A DNA stretch of 64,000 nucleotides from Taxillus chinensis (GCA_023512835.1 CM042084.1:10288842-10352841), one strand, 5' to 3'. Counted from the stretch's first letter, positions 24,055 through 36,192 are shown. Notes: generated from the letters alone by a model not told the origin. Numbers and translations are program-made.

Positions 24055-24900
24055 TGTAAAGACCCGTACCAGTGTGAGGTTGAAAGTTAGCCTCCGAATA
24101 GAATTTGGAATGTCTATTTGGCGATGACCTTAGCGTTAATATTTCGAATTATTATCATTTTTAATATGATGATTTTAATATTTTGAGGTCACTATTGAAT
24201 ATTATTATGATTATTAATATAATTATCTTAGGTATGTTGTTATTATAATGCTAATATTGTTAATATAATTTAAGTATTTGATTATTCTTGATGAGATTAT
24301 CACGTTTATTGTTATTATAATATTGGGATCATATTAATGGGAATATTTTAGTATTTAGACCATATTATTATTATAATTATTAGTAATTCTTTTATTATCA
24401 TTTAACCTAAGAATAGGATAGTATAAAAGTGAAACCTAGGGTGAAACCCTAGGCACGTTGTGTCACGCAGAGCCTAGTGAGGAAGGAACACAAGGGTTGA
24501 AGAAGTATTCTATTGATCATTCGAAACAATCCAGGTAGGTGACTCTTTGATTTCACTTTTTGTATAAACGCGAAATTTGAGGGTTAGGTTGAAAGTATTT
24601 GTATACATATGTGTATATACGTATATAAATATATGTATATATATATATATTGGCAAATAATTATACATCGTCTGGACGTGGAGGGAGGGATGCGACAGTG
24701 GCGCCGCCGTCCTTGTAGAGCGTGGTGTTAGAGCTCGCCGGACGCTAGCTTGGAGAAGACGGATCTGCGGCGGCCGTATTTGAGCCGATGTTGTGTGCCG
24801 TGCGCTGGCGAGGAGTGAACGGCGTGACTCGTCGTGCATCGGGCGGGGTGGTTGTGCGCCGGAGATAGAGACGAGGACGGCGTGGTCCCCTGCACGCCAA
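24055..24900 (+). mobile_element. Truncated 5'/middle LTR of the gypsy element
   Basis: It begins TGTAAAGACCCGTACC after the purine tract GGTGGGGAAGA. It matches 30343-31186 nearly base for base (roughly 2% different by eye) up to CACGCCAA. After 24900 the rest of the LTR and the primer-binding site are missing, a loss of about 1.3 kb, and the gag leader begins. Confidence 0.85.
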
Positions 24901-24968
24901 TTAATTTGGTTGTTTGCCTAGTGTGCGGTAGTTAATAGATATTGTTGATATATGTTGGTGCAGAATAA

Positions 24969-26320
24969 CACCCAAGACTAGGGCTCAAGGTCCAGCAGAG
25001 GAGCTATCCATTCAGTACGAATCACAAGGACAACAGAGTTCTCCAGTACCTGCCTTGGGTTTAGAGATTGCTGCTCAGATTGGGGCTCAAATATTGAGCC
25101 AAATCCAGGGTGTCATGCAAGGCACCATGAGGGATGTGGCTAGAGAGGTGATGCAGGAGGAACTGAGGAAGTAGCAGCAACCTCAGCAGGAGCAGCAGCA
25201 AAAGGTTCTAGAGGAGAGCCAGCCACAGGTCACGACTGTACCACCCGCAGCCGATCGACTAGGTGAGTCGATTCTTAAAGCGTAAACCGACGAAGTTTGA
25301 GGCGAATACGAGACCCAATGAGGCCGAGGAATGGGTCAAGTGGACGAAGACATCTTCGAGCTAATCCAGGTGCCCGAAGAGGCTAAGGTCCGCTTAGCCA
25401 CACATTTCCTAGTAAGTGGGGCCCACATGTAGTGGGAAGCCTGGAAGCATGTTCACGGGAGCCAGATGGCATGGGAGGACTTTGTAGAGCTCTTCTACAC
25501 AGAGTATTTCCCTCGCTCTGTGCAGAAGACGAGGCGACGGGAGTACTATACACTGGAGCAGGGCGATCGGATAGGACGAGAGTATGTCAACGTTTCACGG
25601 AGCTAGGGAGATTTGCCCCCGGATTCATGGAAGGTTGAGGCTTATAAGACCCAAGGATTTCATTGATGGGCCGAGACCGTCACTTAGGAGGGGATTGGAC
25701 ATGATGGAATTAACTACGTACGGTGATGCAATTAACAAAGCACTTATTGGAGAGCGGGACTTAAACCAAATCAGGACTCAAAGACCAGGGAGCTCATCGG
25801 GGCCTAGCCTCGAAGAGGCCAAGAGAGGAGTAGTCGAGGGACAGGGGGACAGGAGGTCGATGCCCAAATTCTCATATTCGGGGAACTCAGGTAGGTTCTA
25901 CCTCACGGTTTTTAGGGACGTGTCGATCCCGCGGACTTCGGGGGACATAAGGAGGCGGATTGTAGACGGAAGAGTGGCAACCCACTCAAGTGCTTTCGAT
26001 GTGAGGGGCTAGGACACAGATTGGAGAGTATCCTTCGCCGGCTCGGCCTAGTGTTGCGGGGCCACATCGACCTCGTGACCAAGGCCAGAGGAGCGGGGCT
26101 CCATATCGAGGCCAGCTCGGTCGGGACAATCGATAGGGATGACTGCTATACTGGCAGCCTCGGCGGGAGGCCCAGGCTCAGAAGGGACAGAATGATCGAG
26201 CTACGACGAGTCAGGCCAGCGGCAGTGTTCAGAAGGGGAGGAACTATGCTATTACTGACAGAGAGGCAGAAGTTCCACCAGTTGACGAGGCGAGTCAGGG
26301 GCCAGCTGTGGTGAGAGGTA
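24969..26320 (+). pseudogene. gypsy gag relic
   Basis: The opening frame reads TPKTRAQGPAEELSIQYESQ and continues through QIGAQILSQIQGVMQ, typical of the Ala/Gln-rich N-terminus of plant gypsy gag, to a stop at 25171. Later frames keep pieces of the capsid region, broken by further stops and shifts. Near 25998 a zinc knuckle is visible as CFRCEGLGH followed by RLESI; the last cysteine of the CCHC motif has become isoleucine. In the family, gag packages the RNA and forms the particle. This copy cannot make a full protein. Confidence 0.75.
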
Positions 26321-26870
26321 CGATTTTAGTTTCACGCACTATTTGTACTATTTTGATTGATACTGGTGCTACACACTCGTTCATCGCGCACTCCACCGTA
26401 GAGGGATTTGAGTTGGATTATCCATCGTTGATCAGCCCCTTGTGGTTGATACACCCGTAGGGAGCCTAGTGGTGATTAATAGGGTCTGTTCATGATGTGA
26501 GGTTACTCTCGGAGGTGTTGACCTCCGGTGTAACCTATTTGTGATGTACTTTGATGCTTTTGATGTGATATTAGGTATGGACTGGTTGACCGGTAGGGAG
26601 GCCGTAATCGAGTGTTATAGGCATCGAGTAACCTTCCTCACACCGGAGGGCACTCGGGGTATTTTCGTGGGTGAGTGGTCCGAGGATGCATGCAAGTTGG
26701 GGCCTTTGAAGCAAGGATGGGGTGATGTAACCCATCAGTTGGCCGTCTAACACTAGTTGACCACCAACGGGAGAGTAAGGCGGTGTTACCCAAGGTGGTG
26801 GATCGGTTTCCCGATGTGTTTTCCAAGGACTTGGTTGAATTGCCACCAGAGAGAGAGAGGTGGACTTTTC
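26321..26870 (+). pseudogene. gypsy aspartic protease relic
   Basis: The catalytic motif IDTGATHSF is present, with DTGA at 26359-26370. The typical C-terminal part YFDAFDVILGMDWLTG lies at about 26544-26591. A stop codon (about 26458-26460) and a frameshift separate the two parts. In the family this retropepsin cuts the gag-pol polyprotein. Confidence 0.8.
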
Positions 26871-28317
26871 GATAGAGTTCCTACCCCGGGATAAGACCTA
26901 TCAGATTGGCAGCCTACAGGATGGCACCAGTTGAGCTTCGAGAGCTCAAGAGGCAGATAGATGATCTTTTGGTGCGTGGTTTTATTAGGACAGAGTAGTT
27001 CACCTTGGAGTGCTCTGGTGTTATTCGCCAAAAAGGTGGATGGTTCGCTTCGGTTGTGTATTGACTACCGACGGTTGAATTAAGTGACAGTGAAGAATAG
27101 GTACCCTCTACCAAGGATCGATAATTTGTTTGACCAGTTCAGGGGTGCTCGTTGGTTTTCCAAGATCGATTTGAGATCTGGATACCATCAGCTACGTGTG
27201 CAGGAGGCTGACATTCCGAAGACAGCCTTCAGTTGTAGATATGGCCATTATGAGTGGCTAGTGATGCCTTTCGGGCTCACAAATGCCCCAGCGGTATTCA
27301 TGGGATTGCTGAACCAAATCTTTACACCCTATCTCGATCAATTCATGGTAGTCTTTATTGATGATATCCTGATTTACTCTCGGACAGAGAGCAAGCATGA
27401 GGAGCATTTACATGTGGTGTTGCAGATGTTGAGGGACCATAGACTGTATGCGAAGTTCACGAAATGTGACTTTTGGCTGCAGCGGGTGAAATTCTTAAGG
27501 CATGTGGTATCATCGGAGGGTATCACGGTGGATCCTGGCAAGATTGAGCGCGTGATGTCTTGGAAGCGGCCAACGAATGTTTTTGAGATTCGGAGTTTTC
27601 TGGGGTTGGCGGGTTATTACAGGAGGTTTGTCAAGGACTTCTCCCTTTTAGCTGCACTAATGACTGACTTGACCCGAAAGGGGGTACGGTTTGGCTGGTC
27701 GGATGCTTGTGAGGAGGCTTTCAGTCAGCTGAAGGCCAGATTGACTTTAGCACCTATCCTGGCCCTACCAATGGAGGGTGTACCCTATGAGGTCTATTGT
27801 GATGCCTCTAATGTTAGATTGGGTTATGTGCTCATGCAAGAAGGACGGGTAATTGCTTATGGTTCCCGTCAATTGAGGACCCATGAGAAGAATTACCCTA
27901 CGCACAAGTTAGAGTTGGCTGCAGTAATCTTTGCCTTGAAGAGTTGGCAGCACTATCTCCTTGGGGAGAAGTTTGTGGTATATACTGACCACATGAGTCT
28001 GCAGTACATCTTCTCTCAACGGGATCTAAATCTCAGGCAGAGGCGTTGGGTAGAGTATATGCAGCAGTTCCAGTTTGATCTTCAGTATACGCCCAGAAAG
28101 GGGAATGTAGTAGCTGATGCCTTGAGCCGTAAGAGCCAAGCCGCGATGGCTCTCTGTGCTATCAAGGAATGGGAGATGATGGGGCAACTAGATGCTCTGA
28201 GGTTACAGCCAGTGCAGGGTATGCTGAGTGCGGTTATAGGAGTGCTCGAGCCGCGACGTCAGGTTGTTGAGGCTCGGTTGGGGGATGTTGAGTGTGAGGT
28301 CATTCGAGATCGATTCG
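26871..28317 (+). pseudogene. gypsy reverse transcriptase and RNase H (largely intact open frame)
   Basis: The frame is open from 27084 to 28385, and the true retroelement part ends near 28317. Upstream pieces of the RT N-terminus ([19 protein letters not shown], about 26930) are cut off by stops and a shift. Visible RT motifs are [42 protein letters not shown] and the active site FIDD (27354-27365). RNase H follows with YCDAS, a glutamate in [11 protein letters not shown] and YTDHMSL, all catalytic acids kept. It then reads ADALSRK, the usual RNase H-integrase junction. This is the best preserved part of pol, but it lacks an intact N-terminus and is followed by an insertion, so I class it as a fragment. 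Confidence 0.9.
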
Positions 28318-28744
28318 GACTTCGTACGTTCCCTAGTGTCACGGGGTCAGGTTTCCTGCGCCTCTCAACCCATTACGGCACTTAGCTTCTCTATCCATGG
28401 TCCGCTAAGTTTAGCCTTTGAGGGTTGAAGCGCACGTAGACTGGTTTCACCCTGCCACTGGGCTCATCAGGAGAATGGCTCCAGTTCCCGACCAGTTTGT
28501 GTAAGGATGGCCAAATCCCTTCTTCAACGTCAAGCCCTCGACTAGCGGCGTGCTCCCCGCATTCAACCGGGTCAGCACGTCCGAACTCCTAAGGGGTTCT
28601 ATCCATTTTTCTCCACGAACCGCTTGGAACCTTCCCTGGGCACCATCTACGCTTTCAACCAACCCCTCTCCTTTACGAAGCACGAATACATTCCCGAATC
28701 GTGCCATCGAGAAACGTCCCGCCAGCACCACGCCTTCGGGTCGT
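28318..28744. other. Foreign insertion of about 425 bp within gypsy pol
   Basis: Between the RNase H tail ([10 protein letters not shown]) and the integrase start (TDWTEDSDHVLRYRGRL) sits DNA with no gypsy homology that I recognise. It is GC-richer and lacks AT runs. On the minus strand it holds a 100-codon frame (28447-28749) starting MSRPEGVVLAGRFSMARF. The composition recalls plant organelle DNA, most likely mitochondrial, carried in during repair or capture. I cannot name a source gene. The exact edges are uncertain by some tens of bases. Confidence 0.55.
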
Positions 28745-30108
28745 GACACCGATTGGACTGAGGATTCTGACCATGTTTTGCGTTATCGAGGCCGATTGAT
28801 AGTTCCATCTTCCCTCCGAGAGGCAGTTTTACGGGAGTTCCACCACTCTCGTTTGGCTGTGCATCCCGGGGGGAACGAAGATGTATCATGCTGTACGGCA
28901 ACAGTTCTGGTGGTCGGGCCTTAAGAAAGCCATTGCAGAGTTTGTTCGATGGTGCTTCACAAGCTAGCAGGTCAAGGTCGAACATTTGAGGTCTGCCGGT
29001 GAGTTGCAGTCGTTACCTGTGCCGGAGTGGAAGTGGGATCATGTGACTATGGACTTTGTCACAGGACTTCCTTGTTCTAGAGGTCATGATACTATTTGGG
29101 TTGTTGTAGACCGTTTGATGAAATCGGCTCACTTTATTCCGATTCGTGAGACCGATCCGGTCCGAACCTTGGGGCAGCGTTATGTCGACGTGGTGGTACG
29201 ATTGCATGGTGTGCCTTTGTCGATCGTTCTCGATAGGAATGCTCGGTTCACTTCACAGTTTTGGCGGAAGTTACAAGATGCTTTGGGCACCCGAGTGAAC
29301 TTGAGTACATGCTTACCACCCTCGGACAAATGGCTAGTCCGAGCGCATTTTTCGGATCCTCGAGGACATGCACCATGCATACGTGTTAGATTTTGGTGGT
29401 TGTTGGGAGGCTCACCTTCCCTTGGTGGAGTTCTCCTACAACAACAGCTATCAAAGCTACGATAGGGATGGCGCCATATGAGGCATTGTATGGGCGACCG
29501 TGTCGCTCTCCTTTGTGTTGGGCCCAGGAAGGGAAGTAGTTGTTTTAGGTCCCGATATGGTTCAGGAGACTGCGGACTTGGTTCAAGTGATCCGATAACG
29601 GATGTTGACGGCCTAGAGTCGACAAAAATCATATGTTGATAAGGGCGGCGACCGCTATAATTTGTCGTAGGGGATCGCGTCTTCTTACGAGTCTCGCCAC
29701 GACGGGGGCACAGACGGTTTGGGCGAGGGTCCAAACTCTCACCTCAATTTGTGGGTCCTTTCCCAATTATTACTGTTGTGGGACCGGTTGCCTATCGATT
29801 GGATTTACCATCCGAGCTGGCTCATGTTCATGATGTTTTCCATGTCTCCCAGCTGCAGAACTATTACCCGGATCCTTCTCATGTGCTCGATTGGCATGAG
29901 ATAGAGTTAGCAGATGATGGTTCCGTGGTAGAGGCACTAGTTCAGATTTTAGACCACCGGGAGAGCCTTTGCGGGCAAGACAATTCCTTTGGTTTTCGCG
30001 TCTTGTGGCGTCACCGCAACATGGAGGAGCAAACCCGGGAGCGCGAGAGCCAGGTGCGTGTTCTTCACCCCGAGCATGCTCGAGGACGAACAATCCTGAG
30101 GTGGGGAG
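28745..30108 (+). pseudogene. gypsy integrase relic with GPY-type C-terminus
   Basis: The remnant of the integrase zinc region (REFHHSRLAVHPG, with the cysteines lost after a shift) is followed by the catalytic core: WDHVTMDFVTGLP (first Asp) and PLSIVLDRNARFTSQFW (second Asp). A shift follows at STCLPPSDKW, and the third acidic residue lies in a damaged stretch near 29340. The tail keeps GPFPIITVVGPVAYRLDLP, the GPY/F-type module, then HVHDVFHVSQLQNYYPDP and VVEALVQILDHRE, the chromodomain-like end seen in chromoviruses. There are multiple shifts and stops. In the family this protein inserts the cDNA into chromatin. Confidence 0.85.
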
Positions 30109-30342
30109 GATGTCGAGATCTTTACCTTGCGTTGAGGTACTTAACTTTATTATTTTTGTTTATTATGCTTATGGTTGTTGGTTGCGTGTGATTTGATGCG
30201 TTGTTGGTTATTTTTGTTCATGGGTGTTATTTTGTTTATCATGCTAGTTACGACTAGGCCGTGCATTATTTTAGCCTAGGATATTATTTTATAGAGGATA
30301 ACTTGTCTTTTTGGGGACGAAAAGTCCTAAAGGTGGGGAAGA
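30109..30342 (+). mobile_element. gypsy pol-LTR spacer with polypurine tract
   Basis: It follows a first purine tract (GGTGGGGAGGA at about 30098-30108) and ends with the second (GGTGGGGAAGA) right before the LTR. The same spacer, nearly identical, stands at 23823-24054, which is the basis for the composite structure of this element. Confidence 0.75.
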
Positions 30343-32511
30343 TGTAAAGACCCGTACCCGTGTGAGGTTGAAAGTTAGCCTCCGAATAGAATTTGGAATG
30401 TCTATTTGGCAGTGACCTTAGCGTTAATATTTCGAATTATTATCATTTTTAATATGATGATTTTAATATTTTGAGGTCACTATTGAATATTATTATGATT
30501 ATTAATATAATTATCTTAGGTATGTTGTTATTATAATGCTAATATTGTTAATATAATTTAAGTATTTGATTATTCTTGATGAGATTATCACGTTTATTGT
30601 TATTATAATATTGGGATCATATTAATGGGAATATTTTAGTATTTAGACCATATTATTATTATAATTATTAGTAATTCTTTTATTATCATTTAACCTAAGA
30701 ATAGGATAGTATAAAAGTGAAACCTAGGGTGAAACCCTAGGCACGTTGTGTCTCACAGAGCCTGGTGAGGAAGGAACACAAGGGTTGAAGAAGTATTCTA
30801 TTGATCATTCGAAACAATCCAGGTAGGTGACTCTTTGATTTCACTTTTTGTATGAACGCGAAATTTGAGGGTTAGGTTGAAAGTATTTGTATACATATGT
30901 GTATATACGTATATAAATATATGTATATATATATATATTGGCAAATAATTATACATCGTCTGGACGTGGAGGGAGGATACGACGGTGGCGCCGCCGTCCT
31001 TGTAGAGCGTGGTGTTAGAGCTCGCCGGACGCCAGCTTGGAGAAGACGGATCTGCGGCGGCCGTATTTGAGCCGATGTTGTGTGCCGTGCGCTGGCGAGG
31101 AGTGAACGGCGTGACTTGTCGTGCACCGGCGGGGGTGGTTGTGCACCGGAGATAGAGACGAGGACGGCGTGGTCCCCGCACGCCAAAGAAGAGAGAGAGA
31201 GAGAGAGAGAGATCGGGCAACGACGCTGTCGTCCGTGGTCGCCGTCCGCCTACGCGCCGGAGAGAGAGAGAAGTGTGGAGGGGTGGCGGCATCTGTGCCA
31301 CCCCTGGCTCATCAACCCTAGTGGGCTGACGGGGTGGACTGGCCCACTCGTTGGGCTGGTCTTGTTGTTGTGTTTTGTTTTATTAGACAAATAATTAAAT
31401 AAATATAATAGGTTAGAGAATATATATATATATATATATGTAGTTCTTTTGTTTTACTTGGCATTTAAATATTAATTGTAACTGACTATTAATGGTGTAT
31501 TTATAAGTGCATAATTAAAATATTTCTATGCTGTATTTGGAATTTAAATTATTAACTGTTTAGCGAATTTGTATAAATAAACATACACATATACGTATAC
31601 AAATAACCACTGTGGCTTTGTATTTATTGGATTGGTGATTTAAATGTTTGTATGGTTGTTGTACTGAGTTCTGACTCTTAGAAATCCTGTTTATTAATTA
31701 TGAGTGTGAATCTTGTGTTTAAATTGATGTCGATTAATTATGGGTGTGGATTTTGTCATGAAATTGGTTGGGTTAACTGTGGATCCCACATAGGGCGGCA
31801 AGAGGCCGCAGGTCCCCATGTGGCTGGTAACCCAGGTCCCATATGCGGCAAGTTGTCGTTAGGGACACCACAGGTCCCACATAAGGCTGTCTAGTAGTGT
31901 TTGGAATTCCTGGAGTTGGTAATGGGAATTCCGTGGATGGGTAAATTACCAGTGAATTATTATGACTGTATTGTGATGTGATATCTCATCTTATGATTTA
32001 ATATAATGTAACTGTGATAGAGTATGACACTCCACTGACACAAACAAACACTGTTCATATAGACCTAAGAATTTATATAGTAGGATAGTGGAGATAGGGG
32101 TCACCTACTGAGCATTCCTGCTCACCCTACTTTATTTCTCTTTTCCCACAGGTTGTAGGGAGTATCTGGTGGAGCCATAGCGGAGCGGTCGGGACATCTT
32201 TGGTGTAGGATTCTCTATGATCTTGTTTACTATTTAAATTATTTATTTTCCTGGACATGGATCCGTGGCGCTTGTATTAACTTGAATAGTTTGACCTCGT
32301 TTGTGTTTAGGGGAGTTGATTAATTTCGATAATATGATTGCACTGATAATTATTGGTTGATTGAATGATGTGTTGAATCATTGGTAAGTACCATGCTACC
32401 CCCGTTGTAGTATTGTACAGGAATGGATCGGTCTCCAACCCTGGACCTGGAGTGGGCATGGGGATGTCGTGTCCCTAGTTCCGTGATTCTCGTAGTTTGG
32501 GGGCGTGAACG
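30343..32511 (+). mobile_element. 3' LTR of the gypsy element
   Basis: The LTR begins TGTAAAGACCCGTACCCG. It contains a TATATATAT-rich stretch near 30915 and GA runs at 31188-31212. A repeat around CATATGCGGCAAGTTG with AGGTCCC lies at 31780-31895, and a CACCTACTGAGC block at 32101. The end is GGGGGCGTGAACG rather than the family's TGACA, but the following GTGCC duplication fixes the boundary. The open frames within it have no domain. Confidence 0.8.
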
Positions 32512-32556
32512 GTGCCATAGTCCCATGGGGACATGAGCCTCCTAAAGGGTGTGGAT

Positions 32557-32749
32557 TGTAGAGTTTGTGGATTTCACAAGTCCCACATCGACCGAGGGAA
32601 GAACGAAACGTGCCTCATAAGGAGGACATTGATACTTCTCTAACACGACACGTTTTGGGGTGCCAATGAGCACTACTAAGAACAAAAGCCGTGCAGGCAA
32701 GGACCCAAAATGAAACAATATCGGGCTACGGGTGACTTGGACTATTACA
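32557..32749 (+). mobile_element. 3' LTR of the TRIM element
   Basis: It begins TGTAGAGTTTGTGG, has CACAAGTCCCACATCGACCG, and ends TTGGACTATTACA; about 193 bp, the normal TRIM LTR size. The stretch 32517-32556 (with CTCCTAAAGGGTGTGGAT) is the 3' part of the TRIM internal region. Together with 23583-23773 it reconstitutes a small LTR-PBS-LTR element without genes, split by the gypsy. A TSD for the TRIM itself is not clear. Confidence 0.75.
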
Positions 32750-33299
32750 TTCATTATCTCGGAGTGTGACAATGACTCGAAGTAAGTCATCACAACCAAA
32801 GCCTTTTTACCCAAATCAAAGCAAGCTTATCTCGAAGCCATTGCAGGGCTTGTTTCCGAATAAAAGTGGAATATCGTTGTGGCGATTTTCCTTGTCACAT
32901 GGCTCTCTAAACCTTCTCTCCCGCACGTGGTTTGGAATATTTTGAGAGCAAAGATGTAGGAATAATGGGAGAAACAATTTTATTATGACAAATGTAATCT
33001 AAGCACTGATTGTCCTATTAGCAAGGGCATCACATTGTTTTAGCAAAGAGTTTGTAGTAACTATATAATATAAACTCTAAGGATCTGTATGAGGTTTCAA
33101 AAGACTTGCAATTCAGTTATTTATAGGAAAAACAAGTAAAACAAAGAGATCTAGAGCTCATAAAAAAAGGAGGAGAGTTACATATATTAATCAAGGGCTT
33201 TGTAGGACAACATCAAATTAATAAAGCAAATACAAGGTTATAGTAGCACATCTAGAGAATGAGTTCACCTTATTGTAATTATTAAGTATTTATATTGTT
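32750..33299. other. Intergenic DNA
   Basis: AT-rich; no gene seen. Confidence 0.4.
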
Positions 33300-33800
33300 G
33301 TGAAAAAGAAGAAAGGAAAATTGAGGAGACAAAAAAAGCAATAGCCATGTTATAATAGTTGTAGCTATTATAGTAGATTGTTTCGTGTCGATTAGAGTTT
33401 TGATCACCGTGGAATAGGTCTTGTTGTGACCGAACCACATAATCCCATGTATTTTTTTCCGATTAAATCACATAATCCCATGTATTTTTCTTACTTTATT
33501 TGTTGTGGTTTGGATGATCTGAAAAGACAAAACACTTAATATCAACTAATCGTCAACACTTGATCTAAAAGAGAACGTCTAAGACAAGATCTATTAATTT
33601 AAAGAGTTATCGAATCCTAAATTTATTTGATTGTAGCCAAAAAATCTAGCGTGATTTACTTTAGATTACTTGTATCCATCCCTTTGAATTACAATTATTA
33701 TTAAAGTCGTATTTAGGACAGAATTAATACATACAAATTCAACCCCCCCCCCCCCCCCTCTTTGTGTGTTTCATGACTTATCTTGGGGCATTTCAAGTTT
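33300..33800 (+). mobile_element. Possible copia-type LTR 3' fragment
   Basis: ATCACCGTGGAATAGGTC, then two copies of CACATAATCCCATGTATTTT (a 40-bp-scale duplication), and finally ATTCAACCCC with a 16-base C run and CTCTTTGTGTG. Plant copia LTR and leader regions often end in such a CACCCCCCTCT block. No second LTR or coding region was found. Confidence 0.4.
33743..33758 (+). repeat. Poly-C run
   Basis: Sixteen C in a row; the length in the assembly may be unreliable. Confidence 0.9.
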
Positions 33801-36192
33801 AAATTGAGTTTGGAGAGGTAATTGGCTTTTTTGGATTATTAGAAGGTGAGGAAATATGGTAAAGGCAGTTTAGGTGGTTGGATTTGTTGTTGATAGGTTT
33901 TGTTTGAGGGAGGCTATAGCTTGTAGGGCAAAGAATGAATGGCATTATGGCAGTGGCTATGAATTGGTACCTGGATCAAAGCTTGAAGTCGTAGTTTTTT
34001 TGGGTGGTGGAGTAGCTTCGTCTCACTTCACATGTAGAACTCTCTTTAATCTCTTCTTTTTTCTTTTCTCTCTTTTCTTTGTGTAAAAAAAAAAATGTGA
34101 CCCCATGTTTTTTAAATTTTGCTAGGTCACCCCCCTCCCCTCCTTTTCTTCTTCTTCTCGAAGCAAGGTATTGTTCTTATAGAGTCGATGGAGAGGCAAT
34201 CGTTACATGGGAAAGGGAGACAACCATTGGAGCAACTAATGCATTGATCGTTTGGAGTTCCCAATGCTTAAACACATTGTCCCCATGCATAGTCTTTGAA
34301 ACTGATGTTGTTCTTTATATTCCCAAAGTGAGGTGTCATTCCAATTGGCACTGATAGAATTGGAGTCCCAAGATGTAGGGAAAGACATCAACATATCTTT
34401 AGTTGAATTTTTAATAATTTTGTCGAATTAATTTAACCAAAATTAGACTTAATTGGGTTCGTCAACTAAAGTGGTGCGTTGGAAATCCTAGAACTGATTT
34501 TGCAATTCCTTGATTAAAAATCAAATTAAACCTTACAAACATTCAATTATGAAACCCAATTAACTACATATGATGACTTTGGATGCAATCAAAGATAAAA
34601 GGGGAAGAATTTGGGAACCTTAGATTGAAATAGGGAAAAATGAGGAATGAAGATAGCATAGGCCACGACCAGAGTATACCAGAGTAGGGTTAGGCATGAT
34701 CATGACCAACTACTCTGCACCTGTAACCATAGCTCACCGAAAAGGAAAAAAATCCTTACCTAGAATTGTGGCCCTAGCTACAGCCTTCAGCTTATTTTTT
34801 CCCTGCGCCTTCTTACCTAAGGTGTAGCCTTTTTTAAAATTTTTTTTTTGTTGTTTTGTCTCTACTTTCGAGGATGACACTTTGTGGGAATAACCTAAGA
34901 AAACTCACACTCTAGTATGAAAATGTTCTAGAAAAAAACTCTCATAGGCAAGACAGGAGTGTTGTCCATCTTATGGTCAAGTTTGATTTTTACGGATCGA
35001 AATTATTTTCACCATAATTTTTTTATTTCTATATGAAATTTAATGTGATCAAGTGTTCAGTTTATAAATTTCCTCAATCATTTAAAATTGATTTCTTGGC
35101 ACTTGCTTGTTATATGAGAGATTCTTAAATCCTTGTGCCGTCACTATAAATTTAATATCTGACTCAAGCTAAATGAAATTCAACATATATAATAATGCAT
35201 ATAAGACAGACAATAGGTGGTTATCCTCTTAATCTCTCATTGGCAAGAGAACTCTTTTCTATTAAAAAAAATCTATGATTGAACTATTTAAAACCAGTAG
35301 TCCAATCATCATATGCTACGTTAGCTGCAGTTGTATATGACGACTGCACCTTGTACTTAAAATTGCTCCTCCCATTAGGGTTAACTTAGAAACTTTTTAT
35401 TAGTTGATTTTTCTTGGAAACAGGGCATCTCAAGAAGCTTCCAGGGGTGGATGGATTTGGATGCCAAATTTAGAGAAAACATAATTTTGGTGCTTTGATA
35501 TATTATCACTTACCAAAACAATTTATATATATATTAAATATATATATATATATATAAAGTGGATTATTTGAAACTATAGTAGTTTTCATTCCCGTTTTAA
35601 TTAAAACTACAATAGTTATCACGGTTTTAGAGTCTTTACAACGTTGTCACTCCAAAAAACACCTTATATTATGATCCCATTACGCATAGGAGGATCAGCA
35701 GGCACGATGGCGAGATAAACTAGAGGGGACTTCATGAGTTGTACAGTGCGCAAACAGCGCCTCATTTATTCTCCCTGGGTCCTTTCTAGGCTACCTAAAA
35801 AGAAGAATCCCTCCTCCCGTTTGGGCCAGAGAACACATTAAAAAAAGTTGAACCCACCACCCTCCCACCCAGTTGAAATCTCCCGCAAATCCCTCGGGCT
35901 GCGTGCTCTTTTTATTATTCATCTATCAACCCTTCATGTACATACATACATATTTTGCAATCACAGAAATCATATCTGCGTAGTATGAGAAGTACTTAAT
36001 TCTCTCTCTCCCTCTCACGCATCCTTCAATCTCACACTATCATTACATTATTTGAACGGAGGCAGTTAAAATATATATATAGACCCTAAATCTCATCATA
36101 GTAGTACATTAAAATAATCATAATGATATTTTTTAAAAATTTTACCTTATTTTTTCAAGAAAATAATCAATATTCTTGCTTGATAATAATTA
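33801..36192. other. Intergenic DNA, including the 3' side of the MYB gene
   Basis: AT-rich, with short open frames at 33874-34354 that show no family features. A TA run lies at 35526-35558 and a CT-rich stretch at 36001-36016. The region next to 36192 is the likely MYB 3' UTR on the minus strand. Confidence 0.45.

Larger units (their letters stand above)
23774..32511 (+). mobile_element. Composite Ty3/gypsy element (Tekay/Del-like) inserted in the TRIM
   Basis: The element is flanked by a 5-bp duplication, GTGCC (23769-23773 and 32512-32516). The order inside is: first 31 or so bases of an LTR (TGTAAAGACCCGTACCAGTG), a jump to the pol-LTR spacer (about 23805-24054), a partial LTR (24055-24900), gag-pol (about 24969-30108), spacer (30109-30342), and a full LTR (30343-32511). 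This is LTR-deleted body-LTR-body-LTR, as from a tandem copy that later lost most of one body. The domain order protease, reverse transcriptase, RNase H, integrase is that of Ty3/gypsy. LTRs near 2.2 kb and a VFHVSQL-type integrase tail fit chromoviruses such as Tekay/Del; that clade is an inference. gag-pol is broken by stops, frameshifts and an insertion, so it is not autonomous. Confidence 0.85.

Noticed and set aside
24510..24839. Open frames on the minus strand within the gypsy LTRs (also 30798-31301)
   Set aside because: They are duplicated simply because the LTR is duplicated, include a poly Tyr-Ile stretch from TA repeats, and have no domain.
28985..29465. A free-standing integrase gene
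   Set aside because: It is one frame of the broken gypsy pol; the reading continues in other frames on both sides.
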